Assembly: GCA_051649245.1 (NCBI GenBank)
Contig: JBOFGS010000024.1
Span: 31,465 to 95,464, forward strand
DNA length: 64,000 nt
DNA from: Brevinema_A sp051649245
Lineage (GTDB): Bacteria > Spirochaetota > Brevinematia > Brevinematales > Brevinemataceae
Direction: 5' to 3'
Made by a program: the position numbers and the translations under genes. The stretch's first letter is position 1. Each line of letters opens with the position of its first letter. Below are positions 1-7,903 of the stretch, piece by piece. The notes under the pieces were generated by a model that was given only the letters and a program-made list of their open reading frames with translations, was not told the DNA's origin and made no database searches.

Positions 1-79
1 ATATGAATACTAATAATAAAAAAATTTTTTTCATTTTTTTTATACCCACCATTCCTATAATATAGTTATATATCTTTTT

Positions 80-107
80 ATTATACCATGATATATATTT
101 TTGTCAA
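80..107 (-). promoter_or_regulatory. Sigma70-type promoter reading out of the window
   Basis: On the minus strand TTGACA (102-107) and TATAAT (80-85) are separated by 16 bp, a full consensus match. It would drive a gene left of position 1 that is not visible here. Confidence 0.55.
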
Positions 108-717
108 GTCATAATATGATTTATTTTCAAATAAATATCCATTCTACGATTTGAAGATGTAGATACTGTAGTTTCAAATTTATCTTGTCACTATTTGTTA
201 AAATGCACTGCACCTAATTCAATAGATATCCTAAAATAACTACTATCAATAAATTTTTTGATCATCAAAATATTTTCAAAATCGTCTCATTAAGATCTCT
301 TTAATGCTATATTGTTTGATTTACTAAGTCTTTGAGTTTACAAGGATTTTATGTATTGGTGGAGATAGATTGTTTCCGATGAGTTTTGATTTAACCTTAT
401 CAATGAGATAATCATGATAAATTTTTTAGCCGTTTTAATATCGCTTGTTTTCAACATAATTGCTGATTTTATTGTTAAAATTTCACAGGAACTAAAGAGT
501 CTTTAGATATAGAGAAATGCATCTATATCTATAATTCTTTGGATACGTAAAAATCCTAATGCATGATGTCAATTGTTGATGTATTAAGTATCTTGTTCGC
601 ATCTCATAAAAATTTTAATAAAATAATCTTTGTTATCTATAATAATAGAATAAAATTTATATAGATATGTTTGTTATAAGTTACTGAAAAAAAATTAATT
701 ATAACAATTGAAATTAT

Positions 718-745
718 TTGACAAAAGTATAATTTATGTTATAAT
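718..745 (+). promoter_or_regulatory. Promoter of the rfb surface-sugar operon
   Basis: TTGACA at 718-723 and TATAAT at 740-745 with a 16-bp spacer. Transcription would start near 752, leaving about 120 nt of leader before rfbF. No other strong promoter is obvious before 4.1 kb, so it probably drives rfbFGH and perhaps the whole locus. Confidence 0.65.
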
Positions 746-872
746 AAACATTATTAAGAAATAATCGTGAAAATACTTGACGTTTTTAATACTAATATCT
801 AACGTAACTATCGTTCTATAGTTTGATAAAAAGATATTAGGAATAAAAATTAAAATATTAAGAGGATAGCTA

Positions 873-1649
873 ATGAAAGTTGTGATTTTAGCTGGTGGAA
901 TGGGAACCCGTCTTGGAGAAGAGACTTCTATTCGACCAAAACCTTTGGTTGAGGTTGGAGGATTTCCTATCATTTGGCATATCATGAAATATTATTCATC
1001 TTTTGGGCATAATGAGTTTATTATTTGTTTGGGTTATAAAGGCTATATGATTAAAGAGTTTTTCTTGAACTATATGGCACATCTTAGTAATATTTCACTT
1101 GATTTTACCACTAACAAAACAATATATGATTACCAAACTCATACTAAAGAACCTTGGAAGATCTCATTGGTGCATACAGGGGACAATGATATGACTGGAT
1201 CTCGTATTCGTCAGATTGAGTCTTATATTGGTAATGATGAAGAGTTTTTATTAACTTACGGCGATGGTCTATGTAATGTTGATATCAATAAAGAAATTGA
1301 ATTCCATAAAAAACACGGAAAGACAGCAACAATTTTAGCTGTAAAGCCAGTAGGTCGTTTTGGAGCTTTGAGTATTAATGGAACAAAAATTGAAAACTTT
1401 CAAGAAAAACCTGAAGGAGATGGCAGTTATATTAATGGTGGATTTTTTGTGCTTAATAGGTCTATTTTCAAGATTCTCTCTGTAGATTCAAAGCTAGTTT
1501 TTGAACAAGAACCTCTTAAACAACTGGCAGCTAAAGGTGAATTACAAGCCTTTATGCATAATGGTTTTTGGCAATGTATGGATACCCTTCGCGACAAACA
1601 AATATTAGAAGAACTTTGGCAATCTGGAGACGCTCCATGGAAACATTAA
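873..1649 (+). CDS. rfbF: Glucose-1-phosphate cytidylyltransferase
   Basis: It makes CDP-glucose from CTP and glucose-1-phosphate, the first step towards CDP-linked 3,6-dideoxyhexoses of O-antigens. The 258-residue protein has the usual family length. It carries the nucleotidyltransferase signature GGMGTRL at residues 8-14, followed by RPKPLVEVGG with Lys23. The start has an AGAGGA ribosome site. Its last 13 bases overlap the start of rfbG, so the two are translationally coupled. Together with rfbG and rfbH downstream the assignment is secure. It is cytosolic. Confidence 0.95.
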   Translation: MKVVILAGGMGTRLGEETSIRPKPLVEVGGFPIIWHIMKYYSSFGHNEFIICLGYKGYMIKEFFLNYMAHLSNISLDFTTNKTIYDYQTHTKEPWKISLVHTGDNDMTGSRIRQIESYIGNDEEFLLTYGDGLCNVDINKEIEFHKKHGKTATILAVKPVGRFGALSINGTKIENFQEKPEGDGSYINGGFFVLNRSIFKILSVDSKLVFEQEPLKQLAAKGELQAFMHNGFWQCMDTLRDKQILEELWQSGDAPWKH

Positions 1650-2707
1650 ATTCTCTTAAAAAAAATTATCAAGGAAAACGTGTCCTCATTACAGGACATA
1701 CAGGATTTAAAGGTACTTGGATGTCTCGTTGTTTACTGGAGTTAGGTGCTGAGGTTTATGGTATTGGACTTGATGAAGGAGATGATAAGGTCTTTACTTT
1801 ATCAAATACAGCTCAAGATATGACTTCTTATATTCAAGATATTCGTGATTCTGATGCTACGATTAAACTTGTGGAACAAATCAATCCTCATTTTGTTTTT
1901 CATCTTGCTGCTCAGCCTCTTGTTATTGAAGGTTATAAAAATCCTATTGATACTTTTGAGTCTAATATTATGGGTACTACCCATATTTTGGAAGGATGTC
2001 GTAAAGCTCCTGCATTAGAGGCTGGGATTTTTATTACCACAGATAAAGTTTACCATAACTTTGAGTGGAGCTATCCTTATCGTGAAACAGATATTCTTGG
2101 TGGTCATGATCCTTATTCAGCAAGTAAAGCCGCTTGTGAATTAGTTATTTCTTCTTATCGTTCATCGTTCTTTGATGATCAAAAAATCTGTTCTGTTCGT
2201 GCTGGTAATGTGATTGGTGGTGGTGATTTTGCTGATAATCGTATTATTCCTGATTTAGTTCGCGCAGCTCAAAGTGGAGAAAAAGCTATCATTCGAGCTC
2301 CTCACAGTATCCGACCATGGCAGCATGTTTTGGATGCTATTTGGGGATATCTCTTGATTGGAGATTCTCTCATTAATAATAAAATGACCTTATCTCCATC
2401 TTACAACATCGCACCACCTGATAATAGCGATATCCATACAGTTTTATTTGTCATTAAAACTTTCTTGAATACGCTTGGAAAAGGTTCTTATGAAATTGAT
2501 CCTAATGCATCTACTTTTAAAGAAATGGACAAATTAAGACTTGATCCATCTTTGATTCAAGAACAAATCGGCTGGAAAGCAGGCTTTACAACAGAAGAAG
2601 CTATCAAGCAAACCGCCTATGAATATAAGGCTTGGCTTGAAAAACCAAACGAATTAAAACAGCAAATTGATCATTCTATTGTAACATATTATCAAAAACA
2701 AGGATAA
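1637..2707 (+). CDS. rfbG: CDP-glucose 4,6-dehydratase
   Basis: This NAD-dependent extended SDR converts CDP-glucose to CDP-4-keto-6-deoxyglucose. I place the start at ATG 1637, inside the end of rfbF. That gives 356 residues, the usual length, and puts the Rossmann motif GHTGFKG near residue 20. An upstream in-frame ATG at 1568 would add residues that only mirror rfbF. The catalytic Tyr-x-x-x-Lys is seen in PYSASKAACEL. It lies between rfbF and rfbH in the classical order. Confidence 0.95.
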   Translation: METLNSLKKNYQGKRVLITGHTGFKGTWMSRCLLELGAEVYGIGLDEGDDKVFTLSNTAQDMTSYIQDIRDSDATIKLVEQINPHFVFHLAAQPLVIEGYKNPIDTFESNIMGTTHILEGCRKAPALEAGIFITTDKVYHNFEWSYPYRETDILGGHDPYSASKAACELVISSYRSSFFDDQKICSVRAGNVIGGGDFADNRIIPDLVRAAQSGEKAIIRAPHSIRPWQHVLDAIWGYLLIGDSLINNKMTLSPSYNIAPPDNSDIHTVLFVIKTFLNTLGKGSYEIDPNASTFKEMDKLRLDPSLIQEQIGWKAGFTTEEAIKQTAYEYKAWLEKPNELKQQIDHSIVTYYQKQG

Positions 2708-2710
2708 AAA

Positions 2711-4054
2711 ATGTCTGAACAACTAAAAAAACAAATACTTGAATTGGTAAAAGAATACACCACTCAAAAATTTCCTAAAAAAACTTTTATGGCTGGAAAC
2801 ACCTCTGTTCCTATTTCTGGAAAAGTTTTTGACCATGAAGAGGTTTGTAATATTGTTGAAAGTGCACTTGAATTCAATTTAACTACTCATACATTTAATG
2901 CACTTTTCGAAAAACAAATGTGCGAATTTCTAGGAATCAAATATGTTTTAACCTGTAATTCAGGATCTTCTGCAAACTTAATTGCTTTTTCGGCACTAAC
3001 GTCACCCTTATTAAAAGACCGTGCCTTAAAAGCTGGTGATGAAGTAATCTCCGTAGCTGCTGGTTTTCCCACAACCATCAATCCTATTATTCAACATGGT
3101 TGTATTCCTGTTTTTATTGATGAAACTTTCCCAACATATAATATTGATGTTACTAAATTAGAAGAAGCTCTTTCTGAAAAAACTAAAGCTGTCTTTATTG
3201 CACATACGCTTGGTAATCCTTTTGATCTCAAAACTATTAGTGAATTTTGTCAAAAACATAATCTTTGGCTTATTGAAGATTGTTGTGATGCACTTGGTGG
3301 TACATTCCAAGATAAAATGATTGGAACATTTGGACATATTGCTACTTTTAGTTTTTATCCTGCACACCATATCACTATGGGTGAAGGTGGTGCTGTGGCA
3401 ACATCTAACCCTATCTTAAAAAAAGCAATGGAAAGTATCCGTGACTGGGGACGTGATTGTTGGTGTGCTCCAGGAGTTGATAATAGTTGTAACAAACGTT
3501 TTGATTGGACTTATGAGTCACTTCCTGATGGTTATGATCATAAATATGTCTATAGTCATTTGGGGTACAATCTTAAAATTACTGATATGCAAGCAGCTGT
3601 TGCCGTTGCACAAATGAAAAAATTACCTGAATTTATTGAAATTCGTCGTCGAAATTTTACCCTTCTTTCTGAACAACTTGCTGATTTACAAGACTACTTT
3701 ATTCTCCCAAAAGCAACTAAAGATAGTAATCCTTCTTGGTTTGGATATCTTTTAACCTTAAAAGATGGTGTTCCGTTTACACGTAATGAGATCACACGTT
3801 ATTTAGATAGTAAAAAAGTTGCTACTCGTTTGCTTTTTGCAGGAAATGTCACTAAACAACCCTATATGAAAGGACGAAAGTATCGAGTAGTAGGAGATCT
3901 TTTTGTCACAGATAAGATCATGAATGACACATTTTGGATCGGGCTGTATCAAGGTATTACCCCTGAAATGATTTCTTATACGGTTAAATGTATTAAAGAA
4001 TTTATAGAAAATCAAAATAATAAATCTAAGAAAATATGTGCTGATTTTTCCTAA
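2711..4054 (+). CDS. rfbH: CDP-4-keto-6-deoxyglucose 3-dehydratase (E1)
   Basis: This PMP- and [2Fe-2S]-dependent dehydratase removes the C3 hydroxyl of CDP-4-keto-6-deoxyglucose and commits the sugar to the 3,6-dideoxy series. The 447-residue protein has the aspartate-aminotransferase fold. The PLP lysine is replaced by histidine in FYPAHHITMGEGG (His219/His220), the hallmark that separates E1 from transaminases. Cysteines at 191-192 and the CWC at 250-252 fit the iron-sulphur ligands known for this family. It begins three bases after rfbG. Its reductase partner (RfbI/E3) is not in this window. Confidence 0.94.
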   Translation: MSEQLKKQILELVKEYTTQKFPKKTFMAGNTSVPISGKVFDHEEVCNIVESALEFNLTTHTFNALFEKQMCEFLGIKYVLTCNSGSSANLIAFSALTSPLLKDRALKAGDEVISVAAGFPTTINPIIQHGCIPVFIDETFPTYNIDVTKLEEALSEKTKAVFIAHTLGNPFDLKTISEFCQKHNLWLIEDCCDALGGTFQDKMIGTFGHIATFSFYPAHHITMGEGGAVATSNPILKKAMESIRDWGRDCWCAPGVDNSCNKRFDWTYESLPDGYDHKYVYSHLGYNLKITDMQAAVAVAQMKKLPEFIEIRRRNFTLLSEQLADLQDYFILPKATKDSNPSWFGYLLTLKDGVPFTRNEITRYLDSKKVATRLLFAGNVTKQPYMKGRKYRVVGDLFVTDKIMNDTFWIGLYQGITPEMISYTVKCIKEFIENQNNKSKKICADFS

Positions 4055-4095
4055 TATAACTTTTTTAAGATCACTAATTAAAATAGAGGTATGTC

Positions 4096-5103
4096 ATGCA
4101 TTATCCATTAGTTTCTGTTATTATTCCTACTTATAATCGTAAAGATATGCTTGTAGAGGCTTTAGATAGTGTGTTAGCACAAGATTATCCTAATATGGAG
4201 ATCATTATAGCAGACAATGCTTCTATAGATGGAACTGAGTTAATAATAGAAAAATACTGTGAGAAACATACTTTTATTAAATATATCCGTCGTCCTGAAA
4301 ATTTAGGTGGTGCAAAAAATGGTCAATTAGCTTATCTAGAAGCTACCGGTGATTATATGATGATTCTTTGTGATGATGATCTCTTAGTTGGTTCTTCATT
4401 TTTTTTTAAAGCAGTGAAAACTATGGAAGAAAATAAAAATATAGCTTTCGTTAGAGGACTAGTAGTAACTCTTATATATAATGAAGATACTTATTATAAT
4501 ATCATGCCTTATAATACTCGTTGCCTTATTGATGGCTTAGAGTTCTATCTCAATTATGAATCTGAAGGTTATGAACATGTTAGATCTTTTTTTGGTCTCT
4601 GTCGAAAAAGATGGATCGATGAATCAAAAATAATGGACAAACCTAAAAACATCTTAGATCGTTGGTTATGGTCTGTTTTACCCTTATATGGTGATGTATA
4701 TTTTATACCAGAAATTATTGGTTATTATCGAAAGCATAGAGCTATTCGTGACTCTACAAGTGTAGAATTTGCTATGAAATTTTTCGAAATTTATGAGGTT
4801 ATTAACATGATTTCACAATTAGCAATTCAATTGCACCCTGATAAAAAAGAAGAGATTCTTTCTCGTCGTAATCCTGATATTGAAGCAGCTGAGGTGATTA
4901 AGTTTTTTTTAGATATTATGAGACCTTACAAAAGTGATGCAGAGCTTTTGAAAATGATTCACCCATTAAGGAGCAAACCTATACTCTATAAAAAACTACT
5001 TAATATTATGTCGCTTGGATTAAAAAATAAATTTTTACTAAAAGTTGCTAAGCTTATTAATAGAATTATAGATAAAATTGGAATAAAAATTATTAGAAAA
5101 TAA
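4096..5103 (+). CDS. Family 2 glycosyltransferase
   Basis: A 335-residue GT-A fold glycosyltransferase. The N-terminus SVIIPTYNRKDML is the GT2 nucleotide-binding start, and the metal-binding acidic motif is CDDDLL with Asp93-95. The C-terminal third is basic and amphipathic, as in membrane-associated sugar transferases. It probably adds one sugar of the surface glycan built by this locus, at the inner face of the cytoplasmic membrane. Donor and acceptor cannot be read from sequence. A nine-T run lies near 4399-4407 inside the gene. Confidence 0.85.
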   Translation: MHYPLVSVIIPTYNRKDMLVEALDSVLAQDYPNMEIIIADNASIDGTELIIEKYCEKHTFIKYIRRPENLGGAKNGQLAYLEATGDYMMILCDDDLLVGSSFFFKAVKTMEENKNIAFVRGLVVTLIYNEDTYYNIMPYNTRCLIDGLEFYLNYESEGYEHVRSFFGLCRKRWIDESKIMDKPKNILDRWLWSVLPLYGDVYFIPEIIGYYRKHRAIRDSTSVEFAMKFFEIYEVINMISQLAIQLHPDKKEEILSRRNPDIEAAEVIKFFLDIMRPYKSDAELLKMIHPLRSKPILYKKLLNIMSLGLKNKFLLKVAKLINRIIDKIGIKIIRK

Positions 5104-5136
5104 TTATTTTTTATATGATTTTTCAGGAGAAATAGC

Positions 5137-5178
5137 ATGCTATTAAAAAATAAATTAGGAATATATTATGGATCTTAA
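5137..5178 (+). CDS. Possible 13-codon leader ORF before the second GT2
   Basis: An ATG with a strong upstream site (CAGGAG, 5124-5129) opens a 13-codon frame whose stop lies eight bases inside the next glycosyltransferase gene. The ribosome site of the real gene (AGGA just before 5168) is weaker. It could couple translation or be a remnant. The peptide itself is not recognisable. Confidence 0.3.
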   Translation: MLLKNKLGIYYGS

Positions 5179-6262
5179 AAAACATCTTGATATTTTAGTA
5201 ATTACTTATAACAGAAAATCTGAATTGACTCAAATGATAGATTGTATTTTTGCAGATAATAGCCCTATTAAAGACTGTGATATTACTTTTCTAGATAATC
5301 ATTCTACTGATGGTACTTCAGAGATGTTAGCAGAGTATGCTCAAAAATACCCAAATGTAAGGCATATCCGACATAAATATAATATTGGAGGTAACGCTAA
5401 TATTGTTCGAGCGTACGAGACAGCTGATCAAAATAAAGAATATTTCTGGATTCTTTGTGATGATGATTATCTTGATTGGACTCATTGGGATAAAATAGCG
5501 ACAGCTTTCGAGTCAAAAAAATATGATCTTATTAGTCTTTTTGCTGATCCAATTATTCCCGATGGAGATACTGACGAAAAAAAAATAGCTAAATTTATTA
5601 TTGAAAGTGCTTTTATTCCTGCAAGTATTATTCGTACCTCCTGCATTACTGCAGATGTGCTTATTAATGCTTATGCTAATATTCATGCTATGTTTCCTCA
5701 ATTAGCTGTCATTTGTGATATTGTTAATCGCAAGGGAGCATGGATGCAACTACCCTATGAAGAAACTGTAGTCCACCAAGTAAAGCATCATTGGGGTAAT
5801 TTAGATTTAAGTTATTCTAGAGGGATGTCTTCTTCTACAAAAAAACATCCTTCTATTAAAAATTTTACTTGGTCTGGGGCATTTTGTAGTTCCTTGGGCA
5901 TGCTGCAAGATGAAACCATTCGTAAAGAATGTGTCAGTCTACTATTATCTTTTGAAGGACATACTTATGAAGGATATCTTTCTTGGTATATTCCTCAAGC
6001 TCTAGCACAGCATAACTATCAAAATCTTATTGCTATATATACAGCTGGAACTCAACCTCAAAAAGATAAATTTATTCAGATAATGATGTTTTTATCGAAA
6101 CAACTAGAAATTTTTAATCACTATAAGCCATCTCATTATAAAGTTGTAGCAATAGGTATTAAGAACTCTATCAAGATGGTTATCAAAGGTACCATTTCTT
6201 TAGGTTTTTCCATTATGAATAAATTTTTAAAAATTATTGGAATAAATAAAACATTTTATTAA
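5168..6262 (+). CDS. Family 2 glycosyltransferase
   Basis: A 364-residue GT-A transferase. It starts DILVITYNRKSEL, with the acidic motif CDDDYLDW at Asp98-100. The C-terminus is basic with a hydrophobic tail, suggesting membrane association. It differs from the preceding GT2 in everything but the fold motifs, so the two probably form different linkages in the same glycan. A nine-A run at 5577-5585 sits in the coding region. Substrate unknown. Confidence 0.82.
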   Translation: MDLKKHLDILVITYNRKSELTQMIDCIFADNSPIKDCDITFLDNHSTDGTSEMLAEYAQKYPNVRHIRHKYNIGGNANIVRAYETADQNKEYFWILCDDDYLDWTHWDKIATAFESKKYDLISLFADPIIPDGDTDEKKIAKFIIESAFIPASIIRTSCITADVLINAYANIHAMFPQLAVICDIVNRKGAWMQLPYEETVVHQVKHHWGNLDLSYSRGMSSSTKKHPSIKNFTWSGAFCSSLGMLQDETIRKECVSLLLSFEGHTYEGYLSWYIPQALAQHNYQNLIAIYTAGTQPQKDKFIQIMMFLSKQLEIFNHYKPSHYKVVAIGIKNSIKMVIKGTISLGFSIMNKFLKIIGINKTFY

Positions 6263-6277
6263 TTATAGGGGTATTTT

Positions 6278-7363
6278 ATGACAACAAAAGATTTTTTTGA
6301 AGATCTATTTGTTTTAGAAGTAGCAAATAACCATTTAGGAAGTTTAACTAGAGGTAAAAGAATTATTACTGAATTTGCTAAGGTTGTTCGCTTTAATAAT
6401 ATCAAAGCTGCTATTAAGTTACAATTTCGTGATGTTGATCGTTTTATTCATAAAGATTTTCGCGATCGTCAAGATATTCGTTATATCAAAAAAACCATAG
6501 ACACTAAAATGTCTTTTGAAGACTATGCAGAACTAGTTCAGACAGTAAAGAATTCTGGTTGTATCACAATGTCCACTCCTTTTGATGAAAAATCAGTAGA
6601 TACTTGTATGGAGCTAGGTATTGATATTATTAAAATTGCTTCCTCTGATCTCAATGATTGGGTACTTATCGAAAAAATTGCCACAACTCGTAAACCTGTT
6701 ATTGTTTCTACAGGTGGATCATCGCTCAAAGATGTAGACGATATGGTTCACTTTTTTGCCAAACATCGTATTCCATTAGCAGTTAATCATTGTGTTTCAA
6801 TCTATCCTTCAGAAAAACACCAACTTGAACTTAATCAAATTGATTTTCTTCGTAACCGTTATCCAGATCTTGTTGTTGGATTTTCTACTCATGAGTATAA
6901 TGATGATATAGAAGCTGCTATGCTAATTGCTTATGCTAAAGGAGCTCGAACATTTGAGCGTCATGTAGATTTGGATATAGATGGAATCACACTATCTCCT
7001 TATAACTCTTTACCTTCTGATTTTGATCGCTGGGTAAAAGCATGGATGAAAGCCAAAGAAATTTGTGGAGCTCCCGGTACCCAAAAACGGATTCCTCCAA
7101 AAGAAGAAATTGAATATCTAGACGCTTTAGTACGAGGTGTATATGCAGTCAGAGATCTAGAGGCAGGCGAAGTCTTGACAGATAAAGACATTTATCTTGC
7201 AATTCCTTTACAAAAAGGTCAGATTTCATGTAGAGAATTCATGAATGAGGAAATATTAAAAAATCCTATTAAAAAAGATGCTCAGATTAAGATTGATGAT
7301 ATTGATGCTCTTTATGCTCAGGATGAGATGTTGAGAGCAAAGATATATAACAGAGGCTTATAA
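6278..7363 (+). CDS. NeuB-family nonulosonate synthase
   Basis: Members condense phosphoenolpyruvate with a hexosamine-type aldose to give sialic acid or a relative (legionaminic, pseudaminic). The 361-residue protein shows the NeuB start EVANNHLG, a TIM-barrel body, the metal-site segment ERHVDLD near residue 230, and a C-terminal SAF/antifreeze-like domain from about residue 285 (RGVYAVRDLEAGEVLT). The sequence is divergent, so the exact nonulosonate is open. A NeuA-like gene and a GT42 sialyltransferase lie 3-4 kb downstream. The sugar 2-epimerase that feeds NeuB is not in this window. RBS AGGGG. Confidence 0.8.
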   Translation: MTTKDFFEDLFVLEVANNHLGSLTRGKRIITEFAKVVRFNNIKAAIKLQFRDVDRFIHKDFRDRQDIRYIKKTIDTKMSFEDYAELVQTVKNSGCITMSTPFDEKSVDTCMELGIDIIKIASSDLNDWVLIEKIATTRKPVIVSTGGSSLKDVDDMVHFFAKHRIPLAVNHCVSIYPSEKHQLELNQIDFLRNRYPDLVVGFSTHEYNDDIEAAMLIAYAKGARTFERHVDLDIDGITLSPYNSLPSDFDRWVKAWMKAKEICGAPGTQKRIPPKEEIEYLDALVRGVYAVRDLEAGEVLTDKDIYLAIPLQKGQISCREFMNEEILKNPIKKDAQIKIDDIDALYAQDEMLRAKIYNRGL

Positions 7364-7903
7364 TTTTATGATAAATCATCTCTTATTAACAGGCAATTCT
7401 AATCATATTCATAAAGCAATTCAAAAAAAATGAGAATGAAGGATAGGAACTTGTAGTTCCTACATGAAATGAATTGGATCTTTCTTTGTAACAATTTATA
7501 ATTAAATATTTTTCTTATAATTCTACTAAATGTAATGTTTTGATTTATTTTGTTAGAATAAATTATTTTGATTTTATTGAAAAAGTTATTGAGATTATAA
7601 ATGTTAATCTATTTTTATAGATTGTTATGCTTTTTTAGAAGGTAGCAGTATTTCATCATATGATGAGGAACAACTTTACTTTTAAAAATTATATTGCTTA
7701 ATGTTTTAATATTATAAAAAATAATTATGTAGATTCAGTGTGATTCCTTCTTAGATAGAAGGAATTCCTTAACAAAAATCTCTTGTCAAAGGTTATCTTT
7801 CTTTATCAAGGAAAATTTGTTTTCCATAGAAATGCAACCTTTGATGAAATAGTGATAGGATTACATGAAATCCTTCTTATATTCAAGTAACAAGGAATAA
7901 ACT
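7364..7903. other. 540-bp gap holding gene debris and small hairpins
   Basis: The left half contains the decayed SDR described separately. The right half has a hairpin at 7743-7765 (8-bp stem ATTCCTTC/GAAGGAAT) without a T-run. A second hairpin at 7857-7874 (AGGATT/AATCCT) lies just before the ribosome site of the next gene and could affect its translation. No clear promoter was found. Confidence 0.45.
7368..7700 (+). pseudogene. Fossil of a short-chain dehydrogenase gene
   Basis: Four bases after the synthase stop an ATG opens a 21-codon frame reading LLLTGNSNHIHKAIQ, an SDR-like nucleotide-binding start with the glycines eroded, and then a stop. Further on, shifted frames read ELVVPT and NELDLSL, then FVRINYFDFIEKV and INVNLF, in the order expected of an SDR (beta-strand with LDLS, then NAG region, then helix with NVNL). 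Stops and frameshifts abound. It was probably a sugar-modifying SDR of this locus. The right boundary is a guess. Confidence 0.4.

Larger units (their letters stand above)
1..872. other. Intergenic region without a convincing gene
   Basis: The first 872 bases are very AT-rich with stops in all frames. I see a leftward promoter near 80-107, a 9-bp hairpin at 504-531 without a T-run, and the rightward promoter of the rfb operon at 718-745. A 30-codon hydrophobic reading frame at 414-506 has only a weak ribosome site and is not called. Small frames on the minus strand look like decay rather than genes. Confidence 0.5.

Noticed and set aside
414..506. 30-codon hydrophobic ORF, possible small toxin-like peptide
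   Set aside because: Weak ribosome site, no promoter or antisense RNA signal, and such frames are common by chance in AT-rich DNA.
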